DNA of 20,856 bases, taken from Chara braunii (Eukaryota > Streptophyta > Charophyceae > Charales > Characeae). The notes beneath the pieces are model-generated. The model was not told the DNA's origin, did no database searches, and saw nothing but the letters and a program-made list of their open reading frames with translations. The stretch covers positions 1,245,795-1,266,650 of the forward strand of contig BFEA01000221.1 of the NCBI GenBank assembly GCA_003427395.1, in the 5' to 3' direction. The position numbers and the translations under genes were made by a program. Positions 9,570-18,362 of this stretch are shown one piece after another (the stretch's first letter is position 1; every line of letters begins with the position of its first letter).

Positions 9570-10590
9570 ATGCCTGAGTAGAGGTAGGTCGGCCGAGTGC
9601 GTTTGCTCGATCGCTGTAGCATCTGTTCCCGGAACGCTTTCTCCTTCTGATCACTATGTTCAATGCAAAGCAGACCTTGTCACTACCGCAGATAATTTAT
9701 TCCACTCAACGTATGACTGATCATCAGATATATATACCGTTGGGAACCCTTCCTTCTTTCACAAGTGTTGAGTGTCCAGACTCTTCACGATGTCAATCCC
9801 AGTTCAATCCAAGTCATGCACAAGACAGACCTGCACAACATAATGCAAAGACAGTTCACATGCCATGCACTAACGACGTCAACCATCAACCATTGACATT
9901 GTCCCTCACTCCCCAAACCATGCATGACAGCTCTATCTTTCCTAAGATGCAAGCCCAGCCCCCTCACATTTATTTAAAGGACCCTTGAGAGTGACCTGGA
10001 TCATTCAGGCAATGACCACAGGTGACAGTTTTACTGACCACAGGGTTTGATTTTATATGTAGGTATCAAGTTAAAGGAGGAAAGTTGAATCAGCAACGAC
10101 CGACCTGTTATAGAGTGATAACAGAAAATTGAGTCCTTTATGTAGGACTTCTCGTTCAATTGCAGTAGACCAAAGCAAAGACATGCACACACACAGGTCA
10201 ACAAAGATTCAACATTCCCACTCGACTTCCCACATATTGATATCAAAGGGTCAAACTCTTAGATCCGGTTTGAGAGTTTTGGGATCAACATCCCAAAGTC
10301 TAGTTTCCACATACCCTAAGTCGTTTGTCACTCTTCCTCCTTTTGTTCAAGGAGTCTCTTGCCTATGTCCCAAGTTGCCCCAGGGAAACTCATATTTCCC
10401 CTTACTCTCAATACTTGCAGTTTCTCTTTTGTGGATAAGCACACTCTCTGACGCTTATACGTTAATCTGGCTAAGTTTTACTCAAGCCAGTGGCGGTTCT
10501 TCCAAGGAACTGTGGCTACTCGGGGTGTCTTCTTTCTCTAATTTTTTTTCCCTGTGGTGTTCGTCTTCCCTTACGTTCCTTTTTAGCAAC
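9570..10590. other. Intergenic, no gene recognised
   Basis: Unique-looking sequence. The open frames at 9656-9988 and 10129-10596 give no recognisable domain, and lengths of 110-155 codons are within chance expectation here. Confidence 0.5.
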
Positions 10591-12260
10591 CCTTAAAGTC
10601 GCCCCCGATGGAGCACTCCCTTTTTCCATGTCTCTTCTCCTTGTCCTGGCATACGCAGGTAGTAGGATGATTCACTCGGGAATCTTTCACTACTTGATCA
10701 ATTCCAGGCAAAACGGTTACTCAAAGGTGTAGTCGAGTAGCCCCACGGGAGCACTCAGTCACCCTTCAAAGTTCATGCAGTTCTCATGTAATCAAGCAGT
10801 TCAAGCAATCTAGTGTCAGTGATCGGACAACTCACCCAGGAGTATCCCTTTACTAGTTAGGCAGATGGTTAGGAGGTCTATGTTGAGTCGTCTCAACATT
10901 TGACCCAATATTCAGAGAACATTCTAGATCCAGGTGTCAATACAGAATTAAAACTAGTAATAGGCGGTTTTCACGGAAGCCTCCTATTACTCCTTGATCA
11001 AAGCTCAGTCTTTCCCTCGAAAGTGTAAGAGGACGACTCTACGGAAGTCACCCTACTACTTACTTAGAGTCAGACGAGCTAGGATTATGTTAGTGGACTC
11101 AGGCGCACACCAGATCCTCCTCTAACAGGAGTATCTTACCAGACTCGTTANGGTGAAGTCGGAGAAATAATGGGATGACCCCACAGGAGNCTCTCATTCT
11201 CTGGCTAAACGTTAGATAGATCGTTAACTTCTACTCATACCACCCATTAGTCATACCTGAATAAGTAGTAGAGTTTACTCACCCGGGAGTATCCCTCTAC
11301 TNTCCAAAANACATTCGTCTCATCCCTGCCCTCAGTTAGTTGACCCCCAAATCAAACAAGTATTAGGACAACCCACCCNGGAGCNATCCTACTACCCATT
11401 TGATGCATAAGAGATCAAGGACAACCCTTGATTGAGTTGCCCTGACAGTTCACCTAACTAGCCTGTGTATCATAAATGAGTAAAAAGGTAGGTCGACTCT
11501 TACGGGAAGTCGGACAGATCGATCCAGACTTAGGAGTTCGTACACTTACCCGGGAGTACTCGAATCCCTCCCNAGTCTGGTTCGATTGGTGATAGGAGAG
11601 CCTCACGGAAGCCTCCTACTACCTTTTGCCTTTGTTAGCCTTTTGAAGATGCGTANCATATGAGAGTACTCGATTAATTGGTTTTTGTTAAGTTGAAGAA
11701 GTGTACCCCTCGNNAGTACCGGATCAATCNGTTATTGTTACGTTTGAAAAAGTGTACCCCACGGGAGTACCAGATCAAATTGGTTTATGTTAACGATCGT
11801 ACGAGTGTACTTCACTGAAGTACCGGATCAAATTGACCTTCGTTAAACTGAAAGAGTGTACTTCANGGAAGTACCGNATAAAAAATGGCTCTTGTTAGAC
11901 TGAAGGAGTGTACTTCACGGAAGTACCGGATCAAAAATGACTCTTGTTAGACTGAAGNAGTGTANTTCACGGAAGTACNGGATCAAAAATGATTTTTGTT
12001 AAACTNAAGAAGTGTACTTCANGGAAGCACCGGATTACTTCCTAGACCTAGCGTGTAATGTAATGANAGGACTGCACGACAGTCTCTCATCACCAACGCC
12101 GCAATCAAACAGACATTTCATCAATTTGTTACCTTAGTCAGATGTGACGACCAGGGTAACTTCGCACGGCGAGCACCCCATCATCCAGTTTAGTAGACTC
12201 ATACAAGCNATGTGACGANCCTNCNAGAGNCTCCATCACACNGCTTTATGTTTCAAAGCC
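10590..12260 (+). repeat. Hairpin-centred degenerate repeat array
   Basis: At least eighteen irregularly spaced units contain a variant of CACGGGAG or CACGGAAG inside a small inverted repeat. Examples are TACTC / GAGTA around ACCCGG near 11279, and GACTG-CACGA-CAGTC near 12069. Units outside the regular 52-bp block lie 50-140 bp apart. No gene is present. Confidence 0.65.
11645..12035 (+). repeat. 52-bp tandem satellite, about eight units
   Basis: The 17-bp hairpin GTACTTC-ACG-GAAGTAC recurs at 11703, 11754, 11807, 11858, 11910, 11962 and 12014, a period of 51-53 bp, with a diverged unit before it near 11651. The spacer is CGGATCAAAAATGACTCTTG followed by TTAGACTGAAG. The unit at 11754 has GTACCCC-ACG-GGAGTAC instead. 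Confidence 0.9.
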
Positions 12261-12462
12261 AAGCAAACNAGGTTCCTTTTCAGTTCTTCCTAGGTTCCTT
12301 TNTTCCATCCAGCATGATTTTTACTTCAATCATATGTTTATTCAATTCTTTCTGAAAGTTTTTACTCCTGAAGAAAACAAGAAGATGTATAACATGCATC
12401 CATACATGNAGTCCAATAGAGAGTCATAGCCAGTAAGGGATACGGGAAGNNATAGNTGACGC

Positions 12463-12513
12463 GTACCTCATGGTTCCTGTCTCCGGAGTTAGGAACTCCG
12501 GCAGAGCTCCCGC
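12463..12513 (-). repeat. Dispersed stem-loop repeat, copy 2
   Basis: The perfect stem CCGGAGTT-AGG-AACTCCGG is at 12483-12501. The minus strand reads GCGGGAGCTCTGCCGGAG, matching 6190-6207 on the + strand with two differences. Confidence 0.75.
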
Positions 12514-12589
12514 AATCGCCCTGTTTATTTTGACCATCTGATCATCCGCATTCGATGAGATTCATACTATTCCAGAGAGTGTTGAGGAN

Positions 12590-12720
12590 CAAGGAAATGA
12601 GGGGATTAGATTACGGGAGAACTGAAGACGGATGGAGGAGGTAGATGTCGTTACACGGTGACGACATCCCTCTCCTCTCCAGTATTCCATCTCTCCTCCA
12701 AACCTGATTTTCCCCACTTC
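12590..12720. repeat. Foldback repeat, copy 1
   Basis: An 11-bp stem (12644-12654 / 12658-12668, one G-T pair) closes over ACG. Outside it, purine-rich GATGGAGGAGG on the left opposes pyrimidine-rich CTCTCCTCTCC on the right, extending the imperfect foldback to roughly 100 bp. The resemblance is to a small foldback transposon or a hairpin precursor. Confidence 0.75.
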
Positions 12721-12802
12721 CTTTGTCGTTACTCATCAAAGAATGGCAGGCTGGTGCTTAGTAACAATAATGATCATAACGATAATCTTGGATAGATATG
12801 GA

Positions 12803-12935
12803 GACAAAAGGAAAAAATGAGGGGTTGATATCAAAGGAGAAGGAAGAAGGGTAGAGGAGGTAGGCACCACCACACGGTGACGGTGTCCCTTTCCTTTTCA
12901 GTGCCCTGCTTCTTCTCCTTTCCTGGCCCATGATG
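12803..12935. repeat. Foldback repeat, copy 2
   Basis: Same architecture as copy 1, displaced by 219 bp. The core ACACGGTGA is identical (12872-12880 against 12653-12661), while the stem (12863-12873 / 12877-12887) has several substituted base pairs and two mismatches. GAGGAGGTA on the left and TCC-CTT tracts on the right match copy 1. Confidence 0.75.
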
Positions 12936-12978
12936 CTCAATATCCAAAATAATCACAAATACTTTTAATAATCAATAG

Positions 12979-13005
12979 TAATAATAGCAATAATAATAAT
13001 AATAA

Positions 13006-13047
<42 letters not shown>
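12979..13047. repeat. (AAT)n microsatellite
   Basis: Nearly uninterrupted AAT/TAA triplets. Confidence 0.95.
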
Positions 13048-13049
<2 letters not shown>

Positions 13050-13380
13050 GTAAGGAATATGATTGTGAACAATATACAGAAACCCAAATTACGAAATCAC
13101 ACAGATTGTCTAAGTAGTCATGTAAGTGCACAGAGTACAGATGCATTCAGTGTTCATCCAAATTGAGCAATTCAACGAAGTAATAAGCCAATGTCCACGC
13201 CTGTAAGCCACAGTATCAAAAGTCGTCTTCTCTGTCTGACGCCCAACGCCTATCCTACCTTTGTCGACTATTCTACCTGCAGTTACGTTCATGCAATAGG
13301 CCCACTTCGACACTCGAAGACCAACGTTCGCGGTGTCGATCTTCATAGTTGACCTCTCTTCATGCACTAGGTACGTATCT
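13050..13380. other. Intergenic, no gene recognised
   Basis: Unique-looking sequence between two microsatellite zones; nothing recognised. Confidence 0.5.
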
Positions 13381-13388
13381 CGTCCCCC

Positions 13389-14415
13389 TTTCTCTCTCTC
13401 TCTCTTTCTTTGTCTCCTCTACTGTGTGTATATGTATCCGTGTATCTTCAGGTGTCTGTACCACTGCGCCTGTGTCATTGTATGTCAACATCATTTGTGT
13501 TTCTGTATTACTTGTGTATGTATGTGTCACTTTGTCCTTTTATGCCTGTTATCTGTGTATGCCCATGTCTCACTGTCCCTTCCCTCTCTCTCTTCTCTCT
13601 TTCTCTTCTCTCTTATACACACGCACCTAGACACAGATCAAGAGATCACATGAAGTCCACACCGGACCCAGAGATGCAAAGCCTAGATGTGCGCAGCTTA
13701 GAAGTCCAATCAAGATACCATATTTAACAACGTCGGAGATTCGGTCATCAAGCGATCAACAATGTAAGATGCAGTAAACCGCATCCCTGCCTGAGACAGA
13801 TGATTCTCTTCTCTCCTAGCTCAATCTCTCTCTCGCTGTGTTCGTGCGTGTCTATCTGTTTTCCGTCTTGTCTGCCTGTCTGACTGACTGTTTGTCTGTG
13901 GCGGTTTGTCTGTTTAGATGTATGTCTGTATGTCTGTTTTTGTCTGTGTAATTGTTTGTTCTTGTTGGTCCGTCTTTCTGTTTATTTTTGCCTATGTCTG
14001 CTTGTTTCTGTCTTGGTTATTCGGTCTGTTTGTTTGATTTGTCTTTCGCTCCTTGTCTGCCTAGCTTGTCTGATTGTGTCCAATGGTTCTTTTGTCCAAT
14101 GGTTCTTCTGTCCAATTATGTCTGTCCAATTGTGTCTGTCACATCGCCTGACCAACTGTATCTGTCAGAGCGTCTGCCCGACTGTCTCTCATCTCGTCTT
14201 GTGTAACTGTCTGTGTCTGTCTACCTGTTTGTCTGTCTGACTGTCGGTTTGTTCGCTGTTGGTGTGTACCTGTGTTGGTCCGTCTGTTTGTTTGTTGTAC
14301 GCCTGTCTGTGTTTTTTTTGTCCGTGTTTGTTCTGTTTATTGTCTGTCTAACTCTTTATGTATTTTGTTTGTGTCAGTATGCCTGCTTGTATCTGTTTGT
14401 CGCTATTCTCCGAGT
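13389..14415 (+). repeat. CT and degenerate TGTCTG-rich low-complexity block
   Basis: A short (CT)n at 13389-13406 and CT-rich DNA near 13580-13610 are followed, from about 13840, by a long degenerate mixture of TGTCTG, TTTGTCTG and TGTATG. The many Cys/Leu/Val-rich open frames here in all + strand phases arise from this composition and are not genes. Confidence 0.85.
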
Positions 14416-15058
14416 CTCTGTCGGCCGCTGTGTACATGTTACAACACCGTCGTGTACAACAACTTTTACAACAAACGCACACAGGCCGTGTATAAAGGGC
14501 CTGATAGTGCATTCATGCATACACACATACACATACATACTTTCCATATTTCTAAGACTGCAGATTGGGTGTGAGTAAAGTCAGCCACTTCCCTCTGGAG
14601 TCTCGTTAGCTCTGGAAAAAGTGGCAATTTCTTAATTATCAGGTAAAGCATCCAAGGAAACTGTCGACGTTTAAAAAAAAACTCCCATGAGTTAGAGAAA
14701 TGAACAGCCTGGCACAGTCTGCGTCCTTCCCGCTGCTTCGATCCGTCACCCCCTTGGTCTCTCCATCTCTCCTTCTCTCTTTCTCTCCTCTCTTCTCCAC
14801 TTCCCTCTCGTCCCTTTAGACCGGCAGGCGCGAGAGCTATAACGCTTCTCTCCCACACACACGCATGCATCTATAGTAATGAACCTTTTCACACTCTACC
14901 AGTGGATTCATTCAATTTTGCCTTTCTAATTGATGGAAAATTTTCTCTCTCACATTGCCTTCGTCGTTTGTTATCAAAGTTCGACACCCCCTGCAAGCCT
15001 CCACCCTCGCCTATGGTAAATAGTGGATGCGGCCAGGTGAGTATCTTGAAATTATATC

Positions 15059-15095
<37 letters not shown>

Positions 15096-15125
15096 GTAAT
15101 AGTAATGTCAATAATATTGACATTA
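15059..15125. repeat. (AAT)n microsatellite and adjacent perfect palindrome
   Basis: (AAT)n at about 15059-15094 is followed by an 11-bp perfect inverted repeat with a single central base at 15103-15125 (TAATGTCAATA / TATTGACATTA). Confidence 0.9.
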
Positions 15126-15129
15126 ATCA

Positions 15130-15600
15130 ATAATAAATAATAATACAAAAATCAAAAATAGAATAAAATAAAATCAGATAAAATAATAATGCAAGGCGAA
15201 TGAGCAATAGCAAATGCCTGAAAACGAAGCAGCATCAGGTAGTCATGACTTTGAACCAACAGCAGAATTGCACCACGAGATTCACCAAATAAGAACACAT
15301 CAAGAATCCATAATTGACAATGTTGAAATAGTCCGATCATCATCAACGAAGAACCAGAGTCGATATCCTATTTGGCGCTCGGCACCCAGACTACATGTGG
15401 CAGATCCTATCTAGCCTATACTACAAAGCTGAAAGATGACGTTAACAACATTCTCGAAGTATGAGCATATGGCGACCAATGTCGCACGCTTTCAACACCA
15501 GGTATGTCTCGCGCTACACTCACAACCTCGTTCCCAACTCACAGATGCCACTAGCACCCACGAACTACCCTGCGCCCCATCCTGCATAGCGCAGGGCAGT
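15130..15600. other. Intergenic, no gene recognised
   Basis: A-rich then unique sequence; no motif named. Confidence 0.5.
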
Positions 15601-15609
15601 TCTGTCCGA

Positions 15610-15750
15610 CGATGTATATATTTATACATATGTATATATGTAGTCTGATAATATATATATATATAGGCCTAATACACACGTACACACTTTCATGCACGCA
15701 TGCATGGCCACGTACTCACGCACGCACATACAAACATACACGCACACGTT
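15610..15750. repeat. TA-rich then CA/CG-rich microsatellites
   Basis: TATATA tracts at about 15615-15665 are followed by CACG/CATA/CATG units to 15750. Confidence 0.85.
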
Positions 15751-15980
15751 TAGGAGTGCACTTTTTCATATTCTACCGATAGATTCGTTTGATTTATACC
15801 TGTCCTCCAGGCCGCGCTCCTCTTCTGCTCCTTCGTGCGCCCTTCTTCCCTCCTCGTTTGCGTTCGCTACCTCGCTGCGCCGCTTTTTCTTATCGCGCGT
15901 TCTTTGCTACCTCTCGCTCCTCGTTGCGCTCCTCTCCTGCCTGTCTATTACACTCGCATGCGCCACCCCTCCCCCACGAC

Positions 15981-16091
15981 TTTCTTCCCCTCCTTCTCCT
16001 TCTCCTCCTTCTCCTCCTCCTCCTTCTTCTTCTTCTTCTTCTTCTTCTTCTTCTTCTTCTCCTTCTTCTTCTCCTTCTTCTTCTTCTTCTC
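15981..16091 (+). repeat. (CTT)n/(CTC)n pyrimidine tract
   Basis: More than 100 bp of CTT and CTC triplets with one strand purely pyrimidine. It yields long Ser-, Leu-, Phe- or (antisense) Arg-runs in every frame, which explains the long open frames over 15692-16402; none is a gene. Confidence 0.95.
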
Positions 16092-16364
16092 ACGTCTCTT
16101 TTTCCTCTGCGCGACCACTGTCTTCCTTACCGCGCGCTATCTTTCTTGCTTCTACGATCTTTGCTCTTTTGCTCTCCTTGTCATCCCCCTCTCGCTTTTC
16201 TGCTGCGATCTTCGTCCATGCGCTGCTACGTACGTGTTGTTCTTCCTTCGACGAGTGCTCAGTCGAGGCACGCGGACCAGTATTTCGGACGGCGAGCTCG
16301 AAGTTAGGTTGTTTTCGTGAACATGAATCTAGCCGTTTATTAAGGTCGGATTCACTGAAAGTGA

Positions 16365-16920
16365 GTTATCAGCTATGTAGCACGGCATACCTGGCCGGAT
16401 AATCTGGTCGGATTATCTTGCTAGATTATCGGGGGCGAGGATTATCTGAAAATCCGGATGATTAAAAAAATAGCCAAAAAAAAAAAAAGAAAAAAAAAAG
16501 TAATATTGCGCATGCAAAATAAAATATAACTATGTTACTATTTCATAAAAAGCTTGATAAGTCATGGAAGGGTTGAAAGGGGGTAAGATAGGGAATGACG
16601 GGGTTTAGAGGGGGGATGCTTGATTCGTTTTATAATTTTTTATCCAAATATATATATTTTTTTCTATTTTCTATTTTTATCTTTTTATCTGTTGAGATAT
16701 CAACAATGGCCTCAAGCCAAAAATTGTTCTTATCGTTGATGTGAAACACATACTTTGTTTTCAGAATTTTTTGAATTATTTTTTTTTTTCGGTAAAAAAA
16801 AATGTTTTGAGCAGGGCCGGATTTTTCCATATCAGGAATTAATCCGGAATTTTCATCCGGATTGAAAATTCCGGATAAAATGGTCTGCCGGATATCCCGA
16901 TTTTCTACATAGGTTATCAG
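16365..16920. mobile_element. Non-autonomous DNA transposon (hAT-like MITE) with 8-bp target duplication
   Basis: The element spans 16373-16912 (540 bp). It begins CTATGTAG and ends CTACATAG, exact inverted ends, and is flanked directly on both sides by GTTATCAG (16365-16372 and 16913-16920), an exact 8-bp direct repeat. An 8-bp target duplication is typical of the hAT superfamily. Subterminal repeats of the type CCGGATAATC, GGATTATC and AATCCGGA cluster at both ends (16393-16464 and 16818-16895), in opposite orientation. The interior is A/T-rich with homopolymers and encodes no transposase, so it would need enzymes supplied elsewhere. P or Merlin elements also make 8-bp duplications. The motif resembles pogo/Tigger subterminal repeats, but a TA target site is a less complete explanation of the flanks. 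Confidence 0.75.
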
Positions 16921-16938
16921 ATAGTAGCCCCGGGATTT

Positions 16939-16984
16939 AAAAAAAAAAAAAAAAAAAAACAATAAGAGAGAAAAAAAAAAAAAA
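16939..16984. repeat. Poly-A tracts
   Basis: A run of 21 A (16939-16959), a short CAATAAGAGAG break, then 14 A. It lies just right of the transposon and left of the tRNA-like segment. Confidence 0.95.
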
Positions 16985-17074
16985 CGAATCTAAATAATAA
17001 CAGAAAAATAAAAATAAATTAAAAGAAAAAATCTAACTACCAACTACCATTTATCTGCCAAGTGTAGTGCCCTC

Positions 17075-17150
17075 ATTTTTCAGAGGGCTAACTAACTGTA
17101 ACTGCTTTCTAGTCTGAGGTCACGGGTTCGAGCCCCGGCCTCACTGAGAC
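17075..17150 (+). repeat. tRNA-derived SINE-like head
   Basis: GGTTCGAGCCC at 17125-17135 is a near-exact B-box embedded in CACGGGTTCGAGCCCCGG, a well paired T-arm-like hairpin. A degenerate A-box (GGCTAACTAACTG) lies about 37 bp upstream, the normal tRNA spacing. No full cloverleaf or acceptor stem closes. Confidence 0.55.
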
Positions 17151-17189
17151 GGGGTGAAATCGTGGTTGGTTCGGCCTCTGCTCCTTACC

Positions 17190-17290
17190 AAAAACAACAA
17201 GGATCTAACCCGGAGGCCAGAGGGATTCTGTTTTTATACCCTATGCTTAACAGTCGTGTGCCTAAACCTACTGAGCTAGCTCCCACTTCA
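17190..17290 (-). repeat. tRNA-derived SINE-like head, opposite strand
   Basis: On the minus strand TAGCTCAGTAGG (17278-17267), a near-perfect A-box, is followed by GGGTTAGATCC (17211-17201), a B-box with the central CGA altered. TTGTTGTTTTT follows, a possible pol III stop. The A-to-B spacing is longer than in an intronless tRNA. Confidence 0.55.
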
Positions 17291-17327
17291 AATAAAAGAG
17301 GAGCAGCTCAGTACATAAACAGTATCG

Positions 17328-17356
17328 GGGCTCAGTCCGACCAGCGGACTGAGCCC
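17328..17356. repeat. Perfect 12-bp stem-loop
   Basis: GGGCTCAGTCCG (17328-17339) pairs completely with CGGACTGAGCCC (17345-17356) around ACCAG. Such a stem is unlikely by chance in a window of this size. It is not followed by a T run, so it is not terminator-like. Confidence 0.9.
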
Positions 17357-17605
17357 GTTTTTCCTAAGTCTGTGCGTGTGCACGCTCGCTGGTCTGAGTA
17401 TCTGTTCGAGTGTTTGTCGGCTTGCGCGTGTGTGTGACCCGGAAAGACACTTGGTTGAGTGGACGGCCTGAAAGACCGGTACTTACCTGCGGTTGTGACA
17501 TTGAGGGTTGCGGTAGGGAAAATACTCGAGTAGTGGGGAAAAAGGTCCGCCTCACTTAAGATCAACGAAAAAACTTCAGTAGCAGGTAGGTCGGTACCAC
17601 ATTAA

Positions 17606-17722
17606 GTACGGGCAGATGTGCCCGGTACTCGAGGCCGAGCAAAAAAAGACAAAGGTTAACAGTTTTAGAGACCCAATACCGGTAGGTAGGCGGGTACTAA
17701 TTCAAGTAGCCTGAGTTCAGGC
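17606..17722. repeat. Further stem-loops
   Basis: GTACGGGCA pairs with TGTGCCCGGTAC (17606-17628) with a bulge. GCCTGA / TCAGGC (17709-17714 / 17717-17722) pairs around GT. Confidence 0.5.
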
Positions 17723-17806
17723 ACTGTGCGGACGATATTAGGACTTGCAACGGTGTCTCTCTCAAAGGGACGAAGGCACCGGTTGCTTGGGTGATCGCGT
17801 GAACAC

Positions 17807-17968
17807 GAAGTCGCCCCTCAAGAGGCGACTTCCTCTCCCCATATGGGAGGCGGAGCTGGAGCCTCAACTCCACTCACGACATATGAGTAAGGACATAGAT
17901 ACTGACTGTCGTTACCTATCATGATAGGCAGTGTGTTTCTCTTGGCTGCCCCGGCCGCATGGCCGGGG
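17807..17968. repeat. Cluster of three strong palindromes
   Basis: GAAGTCGCC / GGCGACTTC (17807-17815 / 17824-17832); CCTATCATGATAGG, a 14-bp perfect palindrome (17915-17928); CCCCGGCC-GCAT-GGCCGGGG (17949-17968). CCCATATGGG lies between the first two. Confidence 0.9.
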
Positions 17969-18362
17969 TTGCATTAATTTTTCAGTCGTCTTTTGATTTT
18001 ACGAAGGCGCAACCTGCCGACTTTTCCATATCGGTCGGTCCGACGCCCCTGGACTCATTGGAATTCATTTTTGCCTTACCGCCTGAGCCTTTGACTGATT
18101 TAGATCGTGGTCGTCGCATCCCGTGCGATCCTCTATCGTTCTCTTCCAACCCTCCAGCCCTCGCGACCGAAGACTTTCAATTTTTACTAACCCTTACCTG
18201 TTGTTGTATGCGCCGTATCACTGAGTATGATTGCCTAGAAATCTTGGTCTCAATGGTCGAGAAGTTTGCTTCACAACACCAAGCCAAAAAAAATTTACTT
18301 TTTACCCCATACCGTCCCCAATATGGTAACCGGCGTCGATCCTGCATCGAATGTAAAATCAT

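Larger units (their letters stand above)
11151..12589. other. Zone of scattered ambiguous bases (N)
   Basis: All N characters in the window fall here, as single or double bases and not as a gap. They coincide with the hairpin array, which suggests consensus conflicts between collapsed repeat copies. Confidence 0.9.
14883..15800. repeat. Two diverged direct copies of a 40-bp segment
   Basis: 14883-14923 and 15760-15800 share TTTTCAYAYTCTACC, then GATTCRTT, then ATTT..RCC, at roughly 70% identity by eye. Both are preceded by CA-rich DNA with GCATGCAT or CACGCACACG. Confidence 0.45.

Noticed and set aside
10129-10596. 155-codon open frame on the + strand
   Set aside because: No recognisable motif, no supporting start context, and it runs into the repeat array.
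11645-12035. CRISPR-like array (regular palindromic repeats)
   Set aside because: The spacers are also repeated and similar, the DNA is eukaryotic, and there are no cas genes; it is a satellite.
13333-14578. Cys/Leu/Val-rich open frames that look like membrane proteins
   Set aside because: Explained by TGTCTG and CT low-complexity DNA in overlapping phases.
15692-16402. Long open frames (up to 236 codons) in all three + strand phases, with an Arg-run antisense frame
   Set aside because: They are created by the (CTT)n/(CTC)n tract; the proteins are homopolymer-like and mutually overlapping.
16373-16912. Assignment of the transposon to pogo/Tigger on the basis of CCGGATAATC motifs
   Set aside because: Those elements duplicate TA; the exact 8-bp flanking repeat is better explained by a hAT-type insertion.
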